DNA of 64,000 bases. Origin: Fagopyrum homotropicum. Lineage: Eukaryota > Streptophyta > Magnoliopsida > Caryophyllales > Polygonaceae. The notes under the pieces were generated by a model, which worked only from the letters and a program-made list of their open reading frames with translations, was not told where the DNA came from and searched no databases. The DNA lies in the NCBI GenBank assembly GCA_033239125.1, contig BSWB01000005.1, positions 51,072,993-51,136,992 of the forward strand, read 5' to 3'. Of the stretch, positions 34,201 through 43,373 are shown piece by piece. Numbering within the stretch: position 1 is the stretch's first letter; every line of letters starts with the position of its first letter. A program made the position numbers and the translations under genes.

Positions 34201-35474
34201 AAATCGTTTACAATAAAATTTTACAAGAAGATAAATCGTGAAATCCAACTTGTCCAGTTGGTATTAGGGTGGGAGGGAGGGGCAACCAACCAGAGATCAA
34301 TTCTTGGCGACTACATTCGTTTATTAATTTTTTCGTATTTACAAGAATAAATTATAACTTTACCAGAGATCAATTCTTGGTGACTACATTCGTTTATTAA
34401 TTTTTCGTATTTCTTGTAAGAATTATAAAATTACAAGAAAATTCAAGAAATATAATTGCAAGAAAATAAGTATCATTTACAAGAATAAATTATAACTTTA
34501 CAAGAAATTTGTTTCATTTACAAGAATAGTTACAGTAAAGTTACAAGAGTAACGTTTAAATTAGGATAAAATTTATTATAATAAATAAGGGTAGATCTGC
34601 CATTATTTATTTAATAAGGCTATTCACTTAAAAAATTATAGGCCTAGGTTATTTACTAAACAAAATTAGTCATTGGGTACATTTCATCCAATTTTCTCTA
34701 AAATGAATAGCTAAAATGTGAGTAATAATTAGTTCCATCCAAATCTACAAAGATGTTGTACAAAAATAGGAAAAAACGTAACCTTAACAAAACGAAGAGT
34801 AATGATTAACTAGTGTATTACCCACACCTGGGTTGAGTTTTAATAAATACTTTATACTTTAAAGATTTATATGTATACTTTTGTAATAAAAAATTTAGCG
34901 AATGAAATTAATATTGGTATTATTATTTTTTATTTTCTTTTAAATTTTTTTCTTATAATTATCTATATATTAAATATAATAAATATAATTAGATCCCGTT
35001 CTTTCTTCTACTTAAAATTTGTTATTTATAATATAATTCTTTTATGATTACTTATTAGCTTTAATTAAAAATGTATATGTTTAGAATTTGATTAGAAAAT
35101 TTACTGAATTTCTAAAAAATAGTAAAATTTTAAAAAATTATTATAGATCTGGGTATTTGTTTTTTATTTTCTATAAAAAAAATAAGCAAAATAATAACTT
35201 TTTAAAAATATTTTTGGAGATTCGGGAACTGTGGCGTTGACACGAGGTCTCCTTTAATACATATAAGATTAAGAAACATAAGATGTGTGAGTGGAAGTTA
35301 CCGGATTGAAGACCATGAAGCCAAGGTCGAGATGGAGACGTTGAGCGTAAGGGTCTTAGCATGTCCGCCGAGGCTCTCCTCTTTGTCGTACAAAGCGACA
35401 TTGTGGCCAACCTTGGCGAGCTCGTAGGCGGCTGTGAGGCCTCTTATGCCGGCTCCTACGACGGCCACCCTCAT
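25574..35474 (-). CDS. Cyclopropane-fatty-acyl-phospholipid synthase, plant two-domain type (24 exons; 1-nt frameshift in exon 1)
   Basis: Plant enzymes of this family transfer a methylene group from S-adenosylmethionine to the double bond of an oleoyl chain on a membrane phospholipid, making dihydrosterculic acid. The C-terminal part is the catalytic domain. The N-terminal part is an FAD-binding amine-oxidase-like domain whose role is unclear. I traced 24 exons with GT/AG borders and consistent phases from ATG 35472-35474 to TAA 25574-25576, about 878 residues, normal for the family. The start MRVAVVGAG fits family N termini; an in-frame ATG at 35568-35570 would add 32 residues. Exon 1 (173 nt) is one base short: after TLTLN the frame drifts, though the downstream bases still encode HLDLGFMVFN in the shifted frame. 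Every other exon is intact, so this is either a very young pseudogene, an allele, or an assembly error. No transit or signal peptide is evident. Confidence 0.93.
32053..35301 (-). other. Intron 1 of the synthase gene, 3.25 kb, repeat-filled
   Basis: The donor CCG|GTAAC at 35301 and acceptor TTGACAG|G at 32053 rejoin the conserved MVFN-P-VTYPNM block (in the shifted frame). All other introns are much shorter. The interior is very AT-rich. A moderately GC-rich island at about 32180-32470 contains an 85-codon open frame on the gene strand (32197-32454) of unknown origin. A roughly 40-bp direct repeat lies at about 33624-33669 and 33757-33795. Confidence 0.8.
33990..34560. repeat. Degenerate ACAAGAA-type repeats and duplications inside intron 1
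   Basis: TTACAAGAA-like words recur many times. A TCAGCGTAATCAATTAGTAA segment occurs at about 33999 and 34152. A roughly 55-bp segment containing CAGAGATCAATTCTTGG is duplicated at 34288-34345 and 34361-34417. A perfect 15-bp inverted repeat (CTTGTACTCTTCATG and its complement) with a 5-base loop lies at 34077-34111. These suggest a decayed foldback element or local slippage. Confidence 0.6.
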
Positions 35475-35640
35475 CTTCTTACGAGTGTTGTGGAAATGAA
35501 GAAGAGTAATTACCTGTAATGGAAATGTGGACAGCTCTAGGTACTTGTTTGAATGTAGGGAATAATGCATTCCCTCTCTCTCTCCTTTTCTACTAGCTCA
35601 TATTTTGCTATATTCCCATATAACGCCCCACCTTTAGCCT
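35475..35640 (-). promoter_or_regulatory. Probable promoter and 5' UTR of the synthase gene
   Basis: Read on the minus strand, a TATATGG-like box lies near 35612-35620 and a GAGA-rich tract at about 35573-35588, upstream of the ATG at 35474. GA/CT-rich leaders are common in plant 5' UTRs. The transcription start is not known, so this is a tentative call. Confidence 0.4.
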
Positions 35641-36540
35641 CACTCTACAAAATCACCCCAAAGGTACAATAATGTCCTCTGAGTTGAGTCCGTGGGTCCC
35701 ACCAAATGGTCCGACTGTCAAACTTGTGACTGCTAAATCTAGTCCAACTTGTTTCATGCCAGGGTAACGTTAAAATGACAGATTATAAAGACGTTCCTAT
35801 CCTCGTCTCAATCAAATATAAAATATAGTTATTCGGTTTCATGCCAGGGTATGGAGATATTTATTTAGTATTATTTGGAAATCGAAATGGGGTATGCACA
35901 CAAGAAAACAATTCATTGATAAAAGAATTCCTTTATTTAGCGGTTCTCGTTTGGGTTACCTATGTCTCTCCTTTTCTAGCTATTTTTTGCGATCCAAATC
36001 ATATGTCCCCGATGCTGTTCCAGATGGTGTCCCTGAATTCCTATTGGTCCAGTAAATCATATTTTTAATATCGGAACATAACCAGCAATTAAAACTTCAA
36101 TTTTTTATAAATAACTTCGGTCACGTGAACCAATAGGAATTTAGGGACAGTATGCTGGGATAGCATGAGGGACAGATGATTTGGATTGCATTTTTTTGCG
36201 TTATTTTCACATAACGCCCCACCTTTACCCTCACTCTTCAAAATCACCCCGAAGATAATACCCAATTACAATGTAGGTGGCAATTTATAGCCCAAGCGTG
36301 ATGCTTAAATTATAGTTATTTTCCAATAACTTGTCTTTTTTTACAACTAGTCCCTAATGTAGGTTGTTTCTTGCTATTATTTTTATTATGCTCTGTAAGT
36401 TGAGTTGGTGGATCCCCCTCATGGCCCGACTCTCAACGCTGACAATTTACTTTTATTAGCTCTAATTTCTTCAAACAACTTCTTCATATCACGGTAACGT
36501 TAAAATGAATAGTTATAAACACGCTATAGTTTCATTTTAA
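35575..36540. repeat. Direct duplication of the synthase upstream region
   Basis: The block containing ATAACGCCCCACCTTTA and TCACTCT.CAAAATCACCCC at 35619-35665 recurs at 36211-36255. Similarity extends through GGTAACGTTAAAATGA (about 35763 and 36492) and leftward to TCTCTCCTTTTCTA (about 35579 and 35964). The repeat distance differs along its length because the second copy contains the 35992-36186 MITE. Divergence is obvious, so the duplication is not recent. Confidence 0.7.
35992..36186. mobile_element. Small MITE with about 58-bp inverted repeats
   Basis: The left end ATCCAAATCATATGTCCC... and the right end (reverse complement ATCCAAATCATCTGTCCC...) share a long imperfect arm that includes GAATTCCTATTGGT-type sequence. 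The centre is about 70 bp and AT-rich. T-rich, TTTTTTGCG-like sequence flanks both sides and may contain the target-site duplication, but its exact length is ambiguous. Confidence 0.75.
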
Positions 36541-36627
36541 ATGAATTTTGAAATGTCAAAGTATTTGTTAGTCTCTCCTTAAATGTGGGCCAAAATTAAT
36601 GACCTAAAATGAACATAGTTATGACCC

Positions 36628-36790
36628 ATGTTGGGACCACTCTCGAGATCGGTCTAAGTCACGTTCTTGACCAACTTGTTATTATTGTGGAAAAATAGGT
36701 CATGTTGATTCCTTAAAAAATATCAAAAGGTCGACAACGTCAAACAAGACCAATTAACCAACCAAAGAGGCGAGAGGAAGGCAAGACTAC
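36628..36790 (+). pseudogene. Copia gag zinc-knuckle fragment
   Basis: One frame reads SRDRSKSRS, a stop, then PTCYYCGKIGHVDS. This resembles the Arg/Ser-rich linker and CX2CX4HX4C knuckle of Ty1/copia gag with the last Cys lost. Only about 40 codons are recognisable and the surroundings belong to other repeats. Confidence 0.45.
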
Positions 36791-36944
36791 AGTACTAAAG
36801 TTTTATTATCCCACATCGATTAGCTACTAAAGTTGATGGTTTTAGGGTAACTTTTTTTTTTTTTTCAAATGAATATCAAAATGAAGGTAAAACTTAAATG
36901 GGTCCCAAAAAGTTTTATTTTTAGGGAAAGAAAATCTTTTGGGA

Positions 36945-37185
36945 TGCTACTGGCGAGACCTCACAATGGGTCCCGACCCTTAGCCTGACAACAATCTCAC
37001 CAGATCTTTTCAACATGACACAAATAAAGGCAAAACTTAAATTGTTTGTAATGTATGGGAGAACAGGAAGTTACAAGTACAAGGTGGAAACTCAGCCGAG
37101 TCCTCAAAACGACACAACTCCAAACATAATCCAAAAACCATACATCAAACCATAATCCCCACATGACAATAATAATCCCAAAAAC
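36945..37185 (-). repeat. Fragment of a TGTAAC-type gypsy LTR
   Basis: The segment with CTCACAATGGGTCCCGACCC, GACAACAATCTCACC and AACTCAGCCGAGTCCTCAAAAC closely matches 45505-45720, the start (in + orientation) of the reversed solo LTR. The conserved outer terminus is absent, so this is a truncated piece on the minus strand. Confidence 0.75.
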
Positions 37186-37670
37186 TTAAATCGTTTGTAA
37201 TGTGGGTCATAATGTTCTTTCGTAAAGTAATCTTGGCATTTGGTTATTACGTTAAATATTTTTATGTTACTTTTACATAAGTAACCGTAACCATAAAGTT
37301 TTATTTTTTGGGAAGATTTTTTTTCTTTTTTTTTTTCAAATGAATATCAAAATGATATATTTATCTATTATCTATCTATTATACATACTAAGAGAAAGTA
37401 CATATAGGGATGACGTGGCGCGTTGTGAAAGTAGTAATCAAATGGAACTCTCACAATTTTTTTGCCAATAAATCTTTTTATTTTTTAATCCAGAAAATCT
37501 TTTTTTACTAAACTAAAAGCATGTTATTGAAACATTATACGTACCTTTTTTTTTTTCAACCAACCTATTTTTTGGACAAAAAATCTTTAATTTTAAACTA
37601 TTTTTTTTAAGCTAAGGAATCTTTTGTTATGAGCATCATCCAACGTTAAATTTTTTGAAAGATTTTGTTA

Positions 37671-37817
37671 TCCCACATCGATTAGCTACTAAAGTTGATA
37701 GTTTTAGATTTGTATAAATAGGGAGTCTAAAGAGTATACAAATAATACATTTCTTAGCCTTTTGGTTAAGTTCAACTATAATTGTTATTCATATCAGAAT
37801 AATATTTTATTTTTGGG
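37671..37817 (+). pseudogene. U2 snRNA-like pseudogene, unit B (best preserved)
   Basis: The USE TCCCACATCG (37671-37680) is followed 32 nt later by TATAAATA (37713-37720), close to the four-helical-turn spacing of Pol II plant snRNA genes. The body starts ATACATTTCTTAGCCTTTTG at 37745. Authentic U2 starts AUACCUUUCUCGGCCUUUUG, continues with GGCUAAGAUCA and later has UAUCAGUUUAAUAU. Here GGTTAAGTTCA and TATCAGAATAATAT occupy the same places. The branch-site-pairing GUAGUA is changed (ACTATAATT). Similarity stops near an ATTTTTGG that resembles an Sm site. It is unlikely to make functional U2. Confidence 0.65.
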
Positions 37818-38376
37818 ATCGTTAAACTACAGTTATGTGGGTCATAATGTTCTTCCCTAAAGTAATCGTACCCCTAAAGTTTTATTTTTCCCTACAGTTT
37901 TATTTTTAGTGAAGATTTTATTTTTGAAAACGTTAATCTACAATTATGTGGGTCATAATGTTCTTTCCTAAAGTAATCTTGGCCTTTGGTTATTACGTTA
38001 AATATTTTCACACGATACTTTTATATAAGTAACCGTACCCCTAAAGTTTTATTTTTAGGTAAGATTTTTTTTTTCAAATGAATATCAAAATGAACAATTT
38101 AGCTAAATTTTTTGAGGGTTTTTGTTGTCCCACATCGATTAGCTTCTAAGCTTGATGGTTTTAAAATTTTTAGGTAAGATTTGTTTTGAAAATATCTTTA
38201 CTCCTAAAAAAACTTTTAAGCTAGAGAATATTTATTTCGTAAACTATTTTTGTAAGGTAGAGAATCTTTATTTATTAAACTAACAATCTTTAATTTTAAA
38301 CTATTTTTTTAAGCTAAGAAATCTTTTGTTATGAGGATCATCCATTTTACGTTAAATATTTTGAAGGATTTTGTTA

Positions 38377-38512
38377 TCTCACATCGATTAGTTACTAAAC
38401 TTGATGTTTCATAACTTGTATGAATAGGGAGTCTAAAGTGTATACAAATAATACATTTTTTAGCCATTTTGTTAAGTTCAATTATAATTATTATTAATAT
38501 CGGAATAATATT
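38377..38512 (+). pseudogene. U2 snRNA-like pseudogene, unit D (interrupted)
   Basis: It has USE TCTCACATCG (38377-38386), TATGAATA (38419-38426) and a body from ATACATTTTTTAGCC at 38451. The sequence breaks at AATAATATT (38504-38512), where a 954-bp element is inserted, and resumes at about 39476 with TTATTTTTGGATCG, exactly the continuation seen in units B and E. Confidence 0.6.
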
Positions 38513-39466
38513 GAGAAAATTGGTGTAAAGGAGCCCTTTTTGTATCCATGATACAATCTAGGCCCCTCTAATTTTCTCTCAAAAAATAAAACTAAATTAA
38601 ATTATAAAGAGATTATTAATTGTGGGGACCACTCTAATTAAAAAGATTTTCTCTCTTAATTAAGGAGGATAAATAACTATTAAAAATTAAAAAGATAAAC
38701 TAAATTAAAAAGATAATTGAATATTAATTGTGGGGACCACTCTCATTAAAAAGATTCTCCCTTAATTAATATGGCTGTTTTTTAATTAAATAAGGAAAAT
38801 GAGAGTGATTTCCACAAATTCTGTACATAATTTTATGTACATAATTTCGCACGCAGATTATGTACATAAATTCGCACGCATATTATGTACATAAATTCGC
38901 ACGCAGATTATGTACATAAATTCGCACGCAGATTATGTACATAAATTCGCACGCAGATTATGTACATAAATTCGCACGCAGATTATGTACATAAATTCGC
39001 ACGCAGATTATGTACATAAATTCGCACGCAGATTATGTACATAACTTCGCACGCAGATTATGTACATAACTTCGCACGCAGATTATGTACATAACTTCGC
39101 ACGCAGATTATGTACATAAAATTATGTAATTAATTTTAATGTCAGCAAATAAGCGATTATTTAAAAAAAAAGTAATGTTTATTAAGGGAGATAATCTTTT
39201 TATTTTTTAAAACTAATTCCTTAATTGTAGGGGACCACTCTTATTTTCCTTTTTTATTTAAAAAATTAAGGGGGAGAATCTTTTTAATTTTGAATAATTA
39301 TAGGGTACCACTCTCATTTTCCTTTTTAATTTTGAAAGTATCTTAAATTATTTTTGATTTTATCTTTTTTCTCAAAATTACAAGGGGCCTACTTTATCTA
39401 TATTTTTACAAAAGAGACTAGTTAATCTACATTAATGCATAATTAGCCTACTTTCCCTTTTATCTC
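38513..39466. mobile_element. Mutator-like non-autonomous element carrying a minisatellite
   Basis: The left end GAGAAAATTGGTGTAAAGG and the right end (reverse complement GAGATAAAAGGGAAAGTAGG) are imperfect inverted repeats. The similarity includes an inner AGGCCCCT.TAATTTT block on both sides. It splits a U2-like unit, so both flanks are known. AATAATATT (38504-38512) and AAAAATATT (39467-39475) form a 9-bp duplication with one mismatch, as expected for Mutator-like elements. No ORF is visible. GGGGACCACTCT-type blocks recur inside in both orientations. Confidence 0.65.
38826..39123. repeat. 25-bp minisatellite, about 11 units
   Basis: The unit is a perfect palindrome TTATGTACATAA followed by a TTCGCACGCAGA spacer (with one-base variants), at a strict 25-bp period. 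TTCGCACGCA starts at 38846, 38871, 38896 and so on to 39096. The last units carry AACTTCG in place of AAATTCG. It lies in the middle of the 38513-39466 element. Confidence 0.95.
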
Positions 39467-39708
39467 AAAAATATTTTATTTTTGGATCGTTAACCTACAA
39501 TTACGTGAATCATAATGTTCTTCCTTAAAGTAATCGTACTCCTAAAGTATTATTTTTAGGGAAGAGTAATCGCACCCCTAAAGTTTTATTTTTAGGAAAG
39601 ATTTTATTTTTGAGAACATTAACCTACAATTATGTGGGTCATAATGTTCTTCTATAAAGTAATCTTGACTTTTGATTATTACGTTAAATATTTTGAACGA
39701 TTTTTTTA

Positions 39709-39856
39709 TCCCACATCGATTAGCTACTAAAGTTGATGGTTTTAGAAATTGTATAAATAGGAAGTCTAAAGAGTATACAAATAATACATTTCTTAGCCTT
39801 TTGGTTAAGTTCAACTATAATTATTATTCATATCAGAATAATATTTTATTTTTGGG
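39709..39856 (+). pseudogene. U2 snRNA-like pseudogene, unit E
   Basis: It has USE TCCCACATCG (39709-39718), TATAAATA (39752-39759) and body ATACATTTCTTAGCC from 39784. It differs from unit B at only a few positions through ATTTTATTTTTGGGATCG. It keeps the same promoter spacing and the same altered branch-recognition region, so B and E share an ancestor already divergent from U2. Confidence 0.65.
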
Positions 39857-41799
39857 ATCGTTAACCTACAGTTATATCGGTCATAATGTCGTATCCCTAA
39901 AGGTTTGTTTTATTTTAAGGAAGAGTAATCATGCCTTAAAGTTTTATTTTTAGGGAAGATTTTATTTTGGGAACGTTAACCTACAATTATGTGGGTCATT
40001 ATGTTGTTCCCTAAAGTAATCTTGGCCTTTGGTTATTACGTTAAATATTTTCACGTTAATTTTATATTAGTAACCGTAACCCTAAAGTTTTATTTTTAGG
40101 GAAAATATTTTTTTTTCAAATTAATATCAAAATGATCTATTTGATTAAATTTTTTGAGGGTTTTTGTTGTCTCACATCGATTAGCTACTAAGCTTGCTGG
40201 TTTTAGAACTTGTATAAGTAGGTAGTCTATATACTCGCTGACGTGGTACGCTGTGGAGGCAGTATTTCTAAAATAGAGCTCCCATAATTAACGCCATTAA
40301 ATCTTTTCTTTCTAAGTCCAAAAAATTTTTTTTTACCCGATTTGTTTCGAAAATATCTTTACTCCTAAAAAAACTTTTAAGCCAAAAAATATTTATAAAC
40401 TGTTTTTTTTAAACCAGAGAATCTTTATTTATTAAACTAACAATCTTTTATTAGAAAATTTTACTTAGCTTTTTTTTGTTCCAACTAATCTATTTTTTTG
40501 GACAAAAAATCTTGGGCTTATTAGGTAAGTAGGCTTTTTTATTTTATTGTATACTAACTAGGCCTTTTCTAATTTTCTATTTAGTAAATATGGGAAGTGT
40601 TCAAGTAAGGCCCATTATTCCGGTACGGCCGTGCGGCCGACACGTGTCCCGGAATTTTTTTTTTTTTTTTTTTTAAAAATAGTAAAAGTAATAGTTCAAA
40701 ACTTATCATGGAATAGTTCATAACTTATAAAAGGATAGTTCATGAATTATAATAGAATAGTTCATAGTGTAAAATTTATAAAGGAATGAAAGTAATAGTT
40801 CAAAACTTATTAAGTAATAGTTCATAACTTCTAAAAGGATAGTTCATGAATTATAATAGAATAGTTCATAGTGCAAAATTTATAAAGGAGCGAAAGTAAT
40901 AGTTCAAAACTTATTATGGGATAGTTCATGTGTAACGACCCAAATTTTGGCGCGTTAGCGTTTTGTATTTTCTCGGATTTTATCGATATTTTAAATAGCT
41001 TAACATTTTTGGCAAGTATTTCTACGTCGTAATTTAAGTTATTGTCTTATTATCGAGAATATTCTACGAGAACGATTTGTATATGATAACTTATATTTTT
41101 ACAAGTATATTTGAATATATTTGATACATAAATATATAGTCCGTATTTTTATTTTTTTGGAAAATGTCGGAAAATTTTCCGTTCCGAAAATTCCCGTTCC
41201 GATTGCTTTGATCGGGTTTCTTTAATTCCGATGTCCTTTTTGCATATTATTTTATCCTTTTCTTTTCTTCCTTTCTTCCTTTCTTTTTAACCCATCACCT
41301 CTTCCTACCTACATATGATGTAGCTTCTGCAGCCCCCTGGTTGCACCACCTCTCTGCAAAGTAAGTTGACCCCTCGACCTCCATCTGCTCTCATCACCTG
41401 CTCCAACCCTCTGACCTTCCCAGCTCGAACCTACTTGCTCTCTGATATGCAAGTTCCCGCCTCTCCTCCCTCTAACTCTCTCTCGTCTTCTTCTCCAGCT
41501 CTGTCCACGCTACAATACGCAACAACAAGCAGTACCCTCTAATCTTCCTCCTGTACAACCACCAAGGAGACGACGCTCCACCTTAGCCTCGCTCGAGACC
41601 ACCAAGGGACCTGCGAGTGCCGCTTCAATATGCCCTGCCGCCTTCTCTCCGTCCACCACCGCAGCCCCTCTAAACCCACCTTTCTCTTACCTCACCGGAG
41701 CGAACTCAGAGCAACGAGCCCTCCATCACTGCTACCGGTGCCACCAGACGCTGAAATTGTACAGCCGTCTTCGATCACACTTCTCTCTGTCAACTGCAC

Positions 41800-43317
41800 T
41801 GTAACGCCCCAACTTTTAGGCGTGTTTGAAATATTTATTTTTCTGCGGTTTTTATCGATATTTTAATAGTTGATATATTCTTATAAAAGTACTTTACGAC
41901 GTAAAATATCTTTCCGGAATATATTATTATTTCTTGATACGTTCGCGTATATCCATATTATTATTTTCGAAAAGTCGAGAAAGTTTTTTTTCCGATCCGA
42001 AAATCCCGTTCCAGTTTATTTCAATCTAGTTGTTTTATTTTCTCCTTTTCTTTCCTTCTTTCCCAACCTTTTGTTTATTTTATTTTTATTTCTCTTTTGC
42101 TGCTTGAGGGCGTCAGAAAGAAAGCCGACCTCTCGTTCTCCTGGGAACTCTAGCTCTTAGCCGCCCATCTACTTGGCCAGGATAGCTCCACTGCTGATTA
42201 TGTTTGCTTCTCCTAGCCAACTACTCTCATTGACCTGCTCAACAACCCTTCGATTCCCCTCTCAATCTGGAAGCAAGCCTCTCCCCTGCTCCTCATTCCC
42301 TCCCCGGATTTGCTTGCAACACCAACATATCTTTGTTTTATCTCATACCCCTGCCATTGTTTCACTCAACCTATCACCATCTGGACTTCCCTGCTTCTTC
42401 CGCACCAACAGATCTCGCCACCACCGAGCTCTTCTCCTCACGAGCCTGCAGGGTGCGTCCGCTTCGACCTCAACCTCTGTCAACAGCCTTGCCTCTCTTG
42501 CACCTGGAAATAGCAAACAAAGGGAGAGATGTTGCCCTGTTGAAGCCGGAGGAAGCAGTGGCCTCCCCTTCCGCCCAAACAAACCGGAGAACCCTGCCCT
42601 CGCCCGACGCCGGAGAGCTCTGTCCCGCCTTCTGCCTTGAGCCACCGATGTCACCAGTGCAGCGTTCCGCCTCCTTCTCCTCACCTTATTTCATTCTTCT
42701 ATCGATCTTTGACAGGCCCCATCGGAGCAGCCTTCGCCTCGCCGGGAAGCAACCGCCGCTGGGCCACCAGAGAAGCTCTGCCCCGCATGCCTTGGCTCTG
42801 CCTCCGCCTCACCCAGATCTGCCTACTGAGTTCCTTGCCGCCGCTTGTGTCCCTCTGCCGCCTTCCACTCTTCCAGCCTTCCTCTGTTAAACGCAAAAGA
42901 GAAACCCTTTAGGGCTAATTTCAGTCGGCCCTCCCCCTTATTTGGTATAATTGCAAAATGTGCCCATCTTTTACTATTGCAGCTTTGTACCCAGATTTTG
43001 GAAAGTAACAAGTATACCCTCCTGCAAAATTAATTACATTTTGGGCCATATTTATAATTGTAGTTTGTGACTCAACTTTTTGTAAATTATCGAGTGTGCC
43101 CTTGCTGATTTTAATTATGGATTATGACCTATAGTTTTCGAACGGTATATTTTGCCCCGGAAAATGAATTAGCGGTTTGGAACCTTGGATTTTGATTACG
43201 AGATATTCTTATATTTTTATACAATGTATATTATGTCTTTATTGGATTAATACGGTTATGGCTCAAAGATTTTAATCCCGGGTTTTTAACGTTGACTTTT
43301 GAAAACGAGTTTTCCTT

Positions 43318-43373
<56 letters not shown>

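Larger units (their letters stand above)
28566..35474 (-). other. Synthase exons 1-11: FAD/amine-oxidase-like domain
   Basis: Exon positions are 1: 35302-35474; 2: 31835-32052; 3: 31641-31746; 4: 31466-31567; 5: 31317-31376; 6: 31126-31204; 7: 30195-30342; 8: 29269-29392; 9: 28933-29113; 10: 28803-28831; 11: 28566-28714. Exon 1 has the dinucleotide-binding GAGIRG (residues 7-12, GxGxxG). Exon 2 starts VTYPNMLELFETLGID. Exon 4 has CASIWSCPSQQVMTFSAFS. Exon 7 has VYDGCILATHAPDALKVLG. Exon 9 has GKRGIWFCGAYQG and exon 10 the rest of the FAD-contact segment, YGFHEDGLK. The 29-nt exon 10 is a micro-exon and is in phase. The family normally has Arg where exon 1 ends ...FNP. Confidence 0.9.
36800..40250 (+). 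repeat. U2-snRNA-gene-derived repeat region
   Basis: Six copies of the plant snRNA upstream sequence element (TCCCACATCG, or TCTCACATCG) lie at 36809, 37671, 38128, 38377, 39709 and 40170, each followed by the same ATTAGCTACTAA-type spacer. The three best copies continue into a TATA box and a U2 5'-end-like body. Between them, blocks such as GTGGGTCATAATGTTCTT and TTGGTTATTACGTTAAATAT recur. The copies are all in + orientation but differ in length and completeness, so this is a dispersed-tandem family and not a regular array. Confidence 0.7.

Noticed and set aside
37745..37817. A functional U2 snRNA gene
   Set aside because: The branch-pairing GUAGUA is lost and the 3' two thirds of U2 are missing or unrecognisable, so it is better called a pseudogene.
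38826..39123. Regular short repeats that could suggest a CRISPR array
   Set aside because: The whole 25-bp unit is repeated without variable spacers, there are no cas genes, and the setting is a plant genome; it is a minisatellite.
42173..42912. Open frames of up to 185 codons in solo LTR 1
   Set aside because: They are low-complexity Pro/Ser/Arg-rich, overlap on both strands, and lie wholly inside an LTR bounded by a target-site duplication.
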